A DNA stretch of 5,328 nt from Fimbriimonadaceae bacterium (GTDB lineage Bacteria > Armatimonadota > Fimbriimonadia > Fimbriimonadales > Fimbriimonadaceae). Positions 1 to 5,328 of this stretch are shown in pieces; position 1 is the first letter of the stretch, and the number at the start of each line of letters is the position of its first letter. Location of the stretch: assembly GCA_019454665.1 (NCBI GenBank), contig JACFNW010000127.1:1-5328 (forward strand). Direction: 5' to 3'. The notes below the pieces were generated by a model. It saw nothing but the letters and a program-made list of their open reading frames with translations, did no database searches and was not told the origin of the DNA. A program made the translations under genes and the position numbers.

Positions 1-160
1 TGAAACGGATGACCGTGCCAGACGCCTCGGGGTCCGGCTCGGGGGCCGGGTCGGTCACCGCGACAGGCGCCTCGGTCTGAGGGGCCTCGGCCTTGGGAGG
101 CTCCTGCGAGCAACCGATCAGACCAACCGCCAGCGGCGCCAACAACCAACGCTTAGCCAA
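1..160 (-). CDS. Putative lipoprotein, N-terminal part only (runs off the left edge)
   Basis: Only the first 53 codons lie in the window. The translation begins (M)AKRWLLAPLAVGLIGC: two positive residues, a hydrophobic stretch and a lipobox LIGC with the lipidated Cys at residue 17. That is the pattern of a type II signal peptide processed by Lgt and Lsp. After the Cys comes a Pro/Glu/Ala-rich linker (residues 18-48), typical of a flexible tether below the folded domain of an exported lipoprotein. The start is inferred to be TTG at 160: no ATG or GTG lies in frame nearby upstream, and a GGGAG Shine-Dalgarno sits 7 nt before it. The gene overlaps the stop of the upstream cyclic-nucleotide-binding gene by 8 nt, so the two are probably translationally coupled. 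The folded domain is outside the window, so no function can be given. Confidence 0.72.
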   Translation of the reverse strand, partial: MAKRWLLAPLAVGLIGCSQEPPKAEAPQTEAPVAVTDPAPEPDPEASGTVIRF

Positions 161-632
161 TCGAGTGCTCCCACGGATCGACCTTATCCATGAGGAAGTC
201 CACTTTTTCGTTGGTGGTCTTGAGGCGGGCGGAGAGCACGCGGGCCAGGTTCGAGAGCACGACGAAGCCGAGTTCCTTGTCCTGCCACATCAGGCGGCGG
301 AGGGGCTTGGCTTCGAACCGAACGAGCGTGGTGAGCGTGACGCAGAACGCGCTCGCGCTGCGCGGCTGGTCGTCAATGAGCGCCATCTCGCCGAGCACGC
401 TGGGAGGGCCGACGGTGGCCAGTTCGTCGCCATCGGCCACACGGATGGAGATCTTCCCGTCGAGGATCACATAGAAGTCGTTGCTCTTTTCGCCGATCAT
501 CATGATCTGCTCGCCGGCGACCAAGTGGCGCACGACGCCAAGTTCGGCGACCCGCTGCAGCTGCTCGTCGTTGAGTCCCGCGACAAAGTAGCTCTGGCGG
601 AAGGAGGCCCACTGCGATTCGTTGAGGCTCAT
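153..632 (-). CDS. Stand-alone cyclic nucleotide-binding domain protein (Crp/Fnr-type sensor domain, no HTH)
   Basis: This 159-residue protein is almost entirely one cyclic nucleotide-binding (cNMP) domain. Residues about 14-38 look like the N-terminal helices. The beta-roll covers about 38-108 and includes the typical stretch with Y54, L57, G59 and I61-V65. The phosphate-binding cassette is at 80-93 (LGEMALIDDQPRSA) with the conserved Glu82 and Arg91 that contact the ribose and phosphate of cAMP/cGMP in this family, so ligand binding is plausible. Residues about 110-145 form the terminal helices. There is no winged-helix DNA-binding domain, kinase or channel domain and no signal peptide, so it is probably a soluble cytoplasmic sensor acting through a partner. 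ATG at 632 is the first start after the in-frame stop it shares with the upstream metal-transporter gene; the gap is 12 nt. A GGAG lies 15 nt upstream, rather far for a Shine-Dalgarno. The ligand and partner are unknown. Confidence 0.88.
   Translation of the reverse strand: MSLNESQWASFRQSYFVAGLNDEQLQRVAELGVVRHLVAGEQIMMIGEKSNDFYVILDGKISIRVADGDELATVGPPSVLGEMALIDDQPRSASAFCVTLTTLVRFEAKPLRRLMWQDKELGFVVLSNLARVLSARLKTTNEKVDFLMDKVDPWEHSIG
168..172 (-). promoter_or_regulatory. Ribosome binding site for the TTG-started lipoprotein gene
   Basis: On the minus strand GGGAG lies 7 nt before TTG at 160, inside the 3' end of the cyclic-nucleotide-binding gene. It is the main reason for choosing the TTG start and suggests coupled translation. 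Confidence 0.55.
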
Positions 633-644
633 CGTGTTGCGATG

Positions 645-1598
645 TTACTCCAGCGTGCGCTTGGTCCATGCGATGCGCTCCGCTCGGTCGGCGGCATGGG
701 CACGCGCTTGGTGAGCCTGTTCGGCTTCGTAGGGCTCGTAGTGGATCATCACGACGGCTCCGGCGAGGGCGCGACCCACCTCCTGCTCGATCTCTTCCGC
801 GATCTCGTGGGCCCGCACGAACGTGAGCGAATCCTCCAGCATGAGGTGCAGTTCGACGTGTCGCTGCGCGCCGACCATTCGTGTACGGACGTGGTGATAG
901 CCCCGTGTGTCGGGGTGAGCGCGCAACGTCGCCTCGAGCAGAGCGAGATCTTCGTCGGGCAACGCTCCATCCACCAGCGGGTGGGCAAGCTCGCGCAGTC
1001 GGCGCACGGCTATGTGGACGGTGACCAACACGAACACGACCGCAACGCCTGGGTCAACACGAGGCTCTCCCGTGGCCCAAACAAAGAGCAGACCCACCAG
1101 GACGCCGAGCGAACTGAGCGTGTCGGCCCGAAGGTGGAGAGCCTCCGAGGCCAAGGCCGGGCTTCCCGTTCGCTTGGCGACGCGATCAAGGTAGGCGCCG
1201 ACCGCCGTGTTGGAGACCGCCGCATAGGCCATCGCCGCCAGACCCCAATCCACGCGAACGGGAGACGGATGGCCGAAGCGACGGTACGCCTCCCAAAGAA
1301 TGTAAAGCGATGAAGCGATTACGGCCAACATCTGCAACGCCGAGGAGAGCACCTCGACCTTGCCGTGGCCGTAGGGATGGGCGCGGTCCGGGGGTCGCGC
1401 CGAAGCCGCCAGCACCGCCACGGCGGTCGCCGAGATCAGCACGTCAACCAGCGACTGCAATCCCTCGCCGAGGACCGAGACGCTGCCCGTCGCCCAAGCC
1501 GCAGCCAACTTGGCGGTCACGACCAGAATCGTTGCCACAAGCGACAACCATCCGGCGCGGACGGCCAAAGCCGGCGAATCGGCCAGCGGAGCGGTCAT
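645..1598 (-). CDS. Cation diffusion facilitator (CDF) family metal efflux transporter
   Basis: This 317-residue inner-membrane protein matches the CDF family (YiiP/FieF-like), which exports divalent metals such as Zn2+, Fe2+ or Mn2+ by proton antiport. Six hydrophobic segments are visible at about 17-36, 43-64, 84-103, 117-135, 160-176 and 181-198. A cytoplasmic dimerisation domain covers about 205-292. From motif spacing I match YiiP site A to Q48, D52 (TM2), H155 and D159 (TM5); site B to D71, H74, H78 in HPYGHGK; and the C-terminal site to H235, H251, H264, H286 and E288. The salt-bridge pair K80/D210 is also kept. The oddity is Gln48, where YiiP has Asp and many zinc CDFs have His. There are no cysteines. 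ATG at 1598 has only a weak, close GAGAG upstream. It is the first gene of the minus-strand run, followed after 12 nt by the cyclic-nucleotide-binding gene. The metal cannot be named from sequence. Confidence 0.93.
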   Translation of the reverse strand: MTAPLADSPALAVRAGWLSLVATILVVTAKLAAAWATGSVSVLGEGLQSLVDVLISATAVAVLAASARPPDRAHPYGHGKVEVLSSALQMLAVIASSLYILWEAYRRFGHPSPVRVDWGLAAMAYAAVSNTAVGAYLDRVAKRTGSPALASEALHLRADTLSSLGVLVGLLFVWATGEPRVDPGVAVVFVLVTVHIAVRRLRELAHPLVDGALPDEDLALLEATLRAHPDTRGYHHVRTRMVGAQRHVELHLMLEDSLTFVRAHEIAEEIEQEVGRALAGAVVMIHYEPYEAEQAHQARAHAADRAERIAWTKRTLE

Positions 1599-1706
1599 TG
1601 GCTCTCATTTTGGTGCGCCGCCGGGTCGGATCGCCAGGGACTTCGTTGGGTCACCCTCGGTTTGAGTCTCGCTTCGCTGATTTCTGCACAACCCACTTGA
1701 CTCGTC

Positions 1707-1715
1707 TGGTATCCT
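1707..1715 (+). promoter_or_regulatory. Possible extended -10 promoter element for the pyrophosphatase gene
   Basis: TGGTATCCT has the TGn-TAnnnT form of an extended -10 box and would start transcription near 1721-1723. No good -35 box sits 17 nt upstream. The nearby TTGACT (1697-1702) is far too close to pair with it. The call rests on a single short element in a GC-rich spacer and is weak. Confidence 0.25.
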
Positions 1716-1725
1716 TCCGGCGAAC

Positions 1726-1742
1726 CCGACTGTATCAGTCGG
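1726..1742. repeat. Perfect palindrome (7-nt arms, 3-nt centre) in the divergent intergenic region
   Basis: CCGACTG-TAT-CAGTCGG is an exact inverted repeat. It lies just upstream of the first in-frame ATG of the pyrophosphatase ORF (1747) and 37 nt before the preferred start (1780). It could be a dimeric repressor operator shared by the divergent genes, or a short hairpin in the 5' leader of the pyrophosphatase mRNA. There is no T-run after it, so it is not a terminator. I do not recognise the site as that of a known regulator. Confidence 0.5.
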
Positions 1743-1766
1743 ACGCATGACGATGAGTGCTTTCGC

Positions 1767-1772
1767 AAGGAA
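1767..1772 (+). promoter_or_regulatory. Shine-Dalgarno that decides the pyrophosphatase start
   Basis: AAGGAA lies 7 nt before ATG at 1780. The other in-frame ATGs at 1747 and 1753 have no comparable site, and those at 1798 and 1801 have only a GGAG 12-15 nt away. This makes 1780 the best supported start. Confidence 0.6.
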
Positions 1773-1779
1773 GCGCAGG

Positions 1780-4700
1780 ATGGAGTTCCAAAGCAACATG
1801 ATGTTGATTCGACACGCACTCCGCACCGTTCCCCGTGCCTGGTTCGGCAGGCTGGGCGCATGGTTGACGGTTCTAACGGCCGTTCTCCCGCTTCAAGCCT
1901 TCGCCGCTGGCGGCGAGAACGTTGAACTGGTGTTCTCGGCGCAAGACCGGATGTACCTTTACGCGTCGCTCGGTTTCGGCGTGATCGCGATTATTGCCGC
2001 CTTGATGATCAGCGGCGCGGTGAAGAAGCAGTCGCCCGGCAGCCAGAAGATGCAGGAAGTCGGCCAAGCCATTCGCGAAGGCGCGTTGGCCTACCTGCGA
2101 CGTCAAGTCCAGACGATGATGTTCTTCGTCGTCATGGTCGCCATCGGTTTGTGGCTGATGTACCGGGGCAACTACGGCGACGTCACGGCCGCATTGGTGG
2201 CCGCATCGTTCGTGGGCGGCGTGGCCGCATCCTATATCGCGGGCTATTTCGGCATGCTCATGGCCGTCAACGGCAACATGCGCACGGCCCACGCCGCGCT
2301 CACCAGCTTCAAACAAGCCCTCGAAGTGGCCTTCCGCAGCGGCGCAGTCGCCGGTCTGGTCACCGTGGGTATGGGCCTCATCGGTGCGACCCTCATCTTC
2401 ATGTTCGCCGGTGGTTCGGCGATGAAGTTGCTCGTCGGCTTCGGCTTCGGCGGTTCGCTTGCCGCGCTGTTCATGCGCGTTGGAGGCGGCATCTTCACGA
2501 AAGCCGCCGACGTCGGCGCGGACTTGGTCGGCAAGGTCGAAGCGGGTATTCCCGAGGACGACCCCCGCAACCCCGCGACGATCGCCGACAACGTGGGCGA
2601 CAACGTGGGCGACTGCGCCGGCATGGCCGCCGACGTGTTCGAATCCTACGAAGTCACGTTGGTCGCCGCCATCGTTTTGGGTGCGGCCACTGCCGCGATC
2701 TTCGACACGTCCACGTGGATGAAGCTCATCCTGTTCGCGCTCATGGCGCGCGGCGTGGGCATCGTGGCCAGCATCTTCGGCATCCTGTTCGTTCGCGGCA
2801 GCGACGACGTGAACACCGACGCCCTCAAGCCGATTCGCCGGGGCTTCTCGTTCTCGGCCGTCGTGGCGTTGGCCGGAACGCTGGCGCTCGCCTACTTCAT
2901 GATGGGCGGCACGGGCGACCCGATCAAGACCACTCAGCTCAAGTCCGCAAACGAGTTCCGGCTCGAGGAACTCAAACAGGTCCTCTCGATCCGCGACCAA
3001 CTGGCCGCCGAGAAGAAGCTCGAGAAGTGGCAGATCACGGTCAAGGACCTCGTCGAGGCGCAAGCCATCAAGGACCTTTACAAAGACGAGGCCGAGCGGA
3101 CCCCCGCGGTTTCGCAAGCCTTGTTCACGGCACCCGAGCAGATGCCGCCGGCACCAAAGCTCGAAGGCTATCAGAAAATTGACTTCTCGAAGACGGGCGG
3201 CGTGACCGAATACGCCATCAACGATCCCAACGCCGAGAACTTCACGACCAACAAAGTCACGTTCAAGGAGGCGTTCGATGGCGCGGACAAGGCCCTGTTC
3301 GTCTTCGAACTCGAGGTGACCCAGACGCCCGCCGAGGGCCAACCCGCCGTCCCGGCTCAGAAGCAGTGGTACGGCCCGCTGTCGCAGAAGAAACTCGACG
3401 ACGCCCTGAAGCAGGCCCCGGCCAACGTCAAGGTCAATCAGCTCAGCAAGGTCCCCGTGACGCTCTACGCCAACAGCGCGGGCGACGTGGTGGCCGCGAT
3501 CGAGGGCGAAGGCCCCGCGCCTCACAAGGTCGCTTCGATCATGGGCATGCCCAGCTACTACAAGGTCAGCCCGACCGAGTACAGCAAGCTGGAAGAGGCC
3601 GCCAAGGAAGACGCCGGCAAAGCCGTTCCTCCGCCTTCGACGATGCAGATCGCGACCGCCGAGCACAAGCTCGTGCCGTGGCATCTGTTCTTCATCGCGA
3701 TCGCGTTCGGCGTGCTCATGGCGTTCGCCATCGAACTGCTGACCGACTACTACGTCTCGACGCACAAGAAGCCGGTCCGCGAGGTCGCCACCGTGGCCTC
3801 CGCCGGTCCCGCTCCGATGATCATCCAGGGCTTTGCCTATGGCTTGGAGTCCAGCGTCATCTCGGTGTTCGCGATCGTGGTGGCCTTGATCGTGCCACTC
3901 TCGATCTTCCCGCCGGGTCAGTACGGTGGCTACCTGCTGAGTTTTTACGGCATCGCGCTCGTGGGTCTCGGCTTGCTGACCACGACGGGCTACATCCTCG
4001 CGATGGACACGTTCGGCCCGATCTCGGACAACGCGCAAGGCGTGTACGAGATGTCTGGCGAAGGCCACGACAACGAATACGGCACCAAGGGCGTCCAACG
4101 CCTCGACGCCGCCGGCAACACGACCAAGGCTCTGACCAAGGGCTTTGCGATCGCCACCGCAGTCGTCGCCGCCGTCGCCTTGTTCCACTCCTATGTGGAT
4201 GCGGCCAAGCTCACCAGCATCGGCATGCCCATCGAAGTGCCCGAGATCTTCCTTGGCCTGCTCATCGGTGGCGCGGCGCCCTACCTCTTCTCCGCGTTCT
4301 CGATCAACGCCGTCGGTCGCGCTTCGTTCGACCTCATCAACGAAGTGCGGCGTCAGTTCCGCAACGACCCGGGCATCATGAAGGGCACGAGCAAGCCGGA
4401 CTACGGTCGCTGCGTCGCCATCGTGACCCAAGCCGCGCAGAAGGAACTCCTTGGCCCGGGCGTGTTGGCCATCGCGATGCCGGCTCTCGTGGGCTTCGGC
4501 TTCGCGATCGGCAAGGCCCCGGTCGAGATCGGTGGCTCGATGTACAACCTCACCGGCGCGCAAGCGTTGGGCGGCTTCCTTGCGGGAACCATCATCAGCG
4601 GCCAGCTCATGGCCGTGCTGCTCGCCAACTCGGGCGGCATGTGGGACAACGCGAAGAAGCTCATCGAGGACGGCATGCACGGGGGCAAGGGCACCGAAGC

Positions 4701-5061
4701 CCACAAGGCGGGCGTCGTCTGCGACACCGTCGGCGACCCGTTCAAGGACACCGCCGGTCCGGCGCTCAACCCGCTGATCAAGGTCATGAACCTGGTCGCC
4801 CTGTTGCTCGCGCCGATCATCATCCAGCCGCTCGACCAGAACACTCTGACCATCGTGACCGCGGTTGCGGGTGCGATGCTGGTGTTCTCGTTCTGGTGGT
4901 CCAAGCGTGGTTCGATGGGCGCGAGCTTGGAAGCTGCAACCGCCGAGGCTGCCGCGCATGCCGCGCTTGCGGCCGGCGTGCCGACAGCCGCCCCCAAGAA
5001 GGCCAAGAAGACCATCACGGTCGAAGACCAGCCTACGAGCGACGAACCCAAGTCGGAGTAG
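1780..5061 (+). CDS. hppA: Membrane-bound ion-translocating pyrophosphatase, K+-independent type, with a large loop insertion
   Basis: This inner-membrane pump hydrolyses cytoplasmic PPi and moves H+ (possibly Na+) out of the cell. Numbering here is from ATG 1780 (1093 residues); starting at 1747 adds 11. Residues 21-42 form a signal-like segment ending in AFA, followed by about 16 helices in family order. Catalytic motifs: D244, D248, K252 and the EDDPRN loop (259-264); D270, D274, D278, D285, E288 on TM6; D743 and D750-N751 on TM11; D956, K959, K960 on TM15; D982, D986, K989, D990 on TM16. In the GNTT segment, K783 and T786 take the places of the two Ala that mark K+-dependent enzymes, so K+ independence is predicted. 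The DCAGMAAD...E288 pattern resembles proton-pumping bacterial forms. Residues about 376-632 are an insertion between TM8 and TM9. An extra helix (about 1021-1040) and a Lys/Pro/Ala-rich tail follow TM16. The family usually has about 660-800 residues. The gene stands alone, divergent from the CDF gene, and ends at a strong terminator. Confidence 0.96.
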   Translation: MEFQSNMMLIRHALRTVPRAWFGRLGAWLTVLTAVLPLQAFAAGGENVELVFSAQDRMYLYASLGFGVIAIIAALMISGAVKKQSPGSQKMQEVGQAIREGALAYLRRQVQTMMFFVVMVAIGLWLMYRGNYGDVTAALVAASFVGGVAASYIAGYFGMLMAVNGNMRTAHAALTSFKQALEVAFRSGAVAGLVTVGMGLIGATLIFMFAGGSAMKLLVGFGFGGSLAALFMRVGGGIFTKAADVGADLVGKVEAGIPEDDPRNPATIADNVGDNVGDCAGMAADVFESYEVTLVAAIVLGAATAAIFDTSTWMKLILFALMARGVGIVASIFGILFVRGSDDVNTDALKPIRRGFSFSAVVALAGTLALAYFMMGGTGDPIKTTQLKSANEFRLEELKQVLSIRDQLAAEKKLEKWQITVKDLVEAQAIKDLYKDEAERTPAVSQALFTAPEQMPPAPKLEGYQKIDFSKTGGVTEYAINDPNAENFTTNKVTFKEAFDGADKALFVFELEVTQTPAEGQPAVPAQKQWYGPLSQKKLDDALKQAPANVKVNQLSKVPVTLYANSAGDVVAAIEGEGPAPHKVASIMGMPSYYKVSPTEYSKLEEAAKEDAGKAVPPPSTMQIATAEHKLVPWHLFFIAIAFGVLMAFAIELLTDYYVSTHKKPVREVATVASAGPAPMIIQGFAYGLESSVISVFAIVVALIVPLSIFPPGQYGGYLLSFYGIALVGLGLLTTTGYILAMDTFGPISDNAQGVYEMSGEGHDNEYGTKGVQRLDAAGNTTKALTKGFAIATAVVAAVALFHSYVDAAKLTSIGMPIEVPEIFLGLLIGGAAPYLFSAFSINAVGRASFDLINEVRRQFRNDPGIMKGTSKPDYGRCVAIVTQAAQKELLGPGVLAIAMPALVGFGFAIGKAPVEIGGSMYNLTGAQALGGFLAGTIISGQLMAVLLANSGGMWDNAKKLIEDGMHGGKGTEAHKAGVVCDTVGDPFKDTAGPALNPLIKVMNLVALLLAPIIIQPLDQNTLTIVTAVAGAMLVFSFWWSKRGSMGASLEAATAEAAAHAALAAGVPTAAPKKAKKTITVEDQPTSDEPKSE
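2905..3675 (+). other. Region coding the ~255-residue TM8-TM9 insertion of the pyrophosphatase
   Basis: Here the reading frame leaves the hydrophobic pattern of the family and codes a hydrophilic segment (residues about 376-632 counted from ATG 1780). It starts with a Lys/Glu/Leu-rich, probably helical part (about 390-445), then a mixed part with short beta-like stretches (about 465-600). Pro-rich linkers lie at about 452-460, 515-526 and 616-620. The typical TM9 then resumes at V632-P633-W634. By the known topology, even-to-odd loops face away from the cytoplasm, so this domain should be periplasmic. The frame is continuous with no stop, and codon use looks like the rest of the gene, so I see no sign of recent insertion. 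I recognise no domain family in it. Confidence 0.7.
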
Positions 5062-5073
5062 CTCTGCGAGAAA

Positions 5074-5106
5074 GCCGCCCGGTCCTTGCGACCGGGCGGC
5101 TTTTTT
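5074..5106 (+). terminator. Rho-independent terminator after the pyrophosphatase gene
   Basis: A perfect 10-bp GC-rich stem (GCCGCCCGGT at 5074-5083 with ACCGGGCGGC at 5091-5100) encloses a 7-nt loop and is followed directly by six T. The three A before the stem could extend pairing into the T-run. It begins 12 nt after the stop codon and separates the pump gene from the next lipoprotein gene. Confidence 0.93.
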
Positions 5107-5152
5107 GCACGAACCCTTGCATCCGATGGGGCGGTTGCGCCATCGTTGCCCA

Positions 5153-5328
5153 ATGCGTTATCTGGCAGGTCTTCTGATGAGTCTCCTGGTGTTGGGATGT
5201 GCTCAGCCCGCCTCCGAGCCGGCCCCCGGCCCCAGCGAGTCGGCCCTGAAGCTTGAAGAGGGCACCCCGATTCCGGTCGTCACACTCGCGTTCCTGAACA
5301 TGGACGCCCCGGCAGGAACCGAGGTGCC
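5153..5328 (+). CDS. Putative lipoprotein, N-terminal part only (runs off the right edge)
   Basis: ATG at 5153 opens a frame that stays open to the window end (58 full codons). It begins MRYLAGLLMSLLVLGC: one Arg, a hydrophobic core and a VLGC lipobox with the lipidated Cys at residue 16, so a lipoprotein signal peptide is likely. A Pro/Ala/Ser/Glu-rich linker follows (17-33), then the start of a possibly folded, beta-rich domain at about 37-58 (GTPIPVVTLAF...). No clear Shine-Dalgarno precedes this ATG, so translation may use a weak site or a leaderless mRNA. The gene lies 46 nt after the terminator of the pyrophosphatase gene and so should have its own promoter, though I cannot point to a good one. 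The function is unknown. Confidence 0.7.
   Translation, partial: MRYLAGLLMSLLVLGCAQPASEPAPGPSESALKLEEGTPIPVVTLAFLNMDAPAGTEV

Noticed and set aside
93..1313. Open frame of 406 codons on the plus strand
   Set aside because: It lies opposite two well-supported minus-strand genes (CDF and cyclic-nucleotide-binding protein) and shows no recognisable domain.
1697..1702. TTGACT as a -35 box for the pyrophosphatase gene
   Set aside because: No -10-like hexamer lies 16-18 nt downstream; the nearest candidates are 7 or 30 nt away.
1599..1725. Possible riboswitch or small RNA in the divergent spacer
   Set aside because: I found no conserved riboswitch core, no T-run terminator and no strong long stem apart from the short palindrome at 1726-1742.
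2587..2613. Short near-tandem repeat in the DNA (GACAACGTGGGC twice)
   Set aside because: It codes the DNVGDNVGD motif conserved in all membrane pyrophosphatases, so it is explained by protein function.
3367..3414. WYGPLSQKKLDDAL stretch in the insertion, faintly like a GYF-type W..GP.S...L motif
   Set aside because: Only a few residues agree and the rest of the domain pattern is missing. A profile search would be needed before naming it.
1873..4959. Open frame of 1028 codons on the minus strand, antisense to the pyrophosphatase gene
   Set aside because: Its product is rich in His, Asp, Arg and Gly with no membrane or family pattern. Long antisense frames are common opposite GC-rich genes, and the plus-strand frame has all the pyrophosphatase motifs.
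3366..5177. Open frame of 603 codons on the plus strand, in another frame of the pyrophosphatase gene
   Set aside because: It is very Arg-rich, as expected for an out-of-frame reading of GC-rich DNA, and it runs through the terminator.

Overview
The window is GC-rich bacterial DNA, densely coding on both strands. Two apparent lipoprotein genes with Lgt/Lsp-type lipoboxes, and exported regions rich in Pro, Ala and Glu, suggest a diderm or otherwise lipoprotein-rich environmental bacterium. I cannot fix the phylum from sequence alone; Armatimonadota or Planctomycetota are possible, but this is a guess.

Minus strand, read from about 1600 down to 1: a compact three-gene run. It starts with a cation diffusion facilitator (CDF) metal exporter (1598-645). 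After 12 nt comes a stand-alone cyclic-nucleotide-binding-domain protein (632-153). A lipoprotein gene overlapping it by 8 nt follows, starting at TTG (160) and running off the left edge. The tight spacing suggests one operon.

Positions 1599-1779 form a divergent intergenic and leader region. It holds a possible extended -10 box, a perfect 7+3+7 palindrome (1726-1742) and a strong Shine-Dalgarno that favours position 1780 as the start of the large plus-strand gene.

Plus strand, 1780-5061: a membrane-bound proton/sodium-translocating pyrophosphatase (hppA family) of the K+-independent type. All the catalytic motifs I looked for are present, but the protein is far longer than the roughly 660-800 residues usual for the family. 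The excess comes from a signal-peptide-like N-terminus, an insertion of about 255 residues between predicted helices TM8 and TM9 (predicted outside the cytoplasm), and an extra C-terminal helix with a Lys/Pro/Ala-rich tail. The insertion is the most unusual thing in the window. A textbook intrinsic terminator (5074-5106) closes the gene, and a second lipoprotein gene (5153 onward) runs off the right edge.

Functionally, the window joins ion-transport genes (metal efflux and PPi-driven ion pumping) with a putative nucleotide-sensing protein and envelope lipoproteins. No RNA genes, CRISPR arrays, insertion sequences or phage genes were seen.
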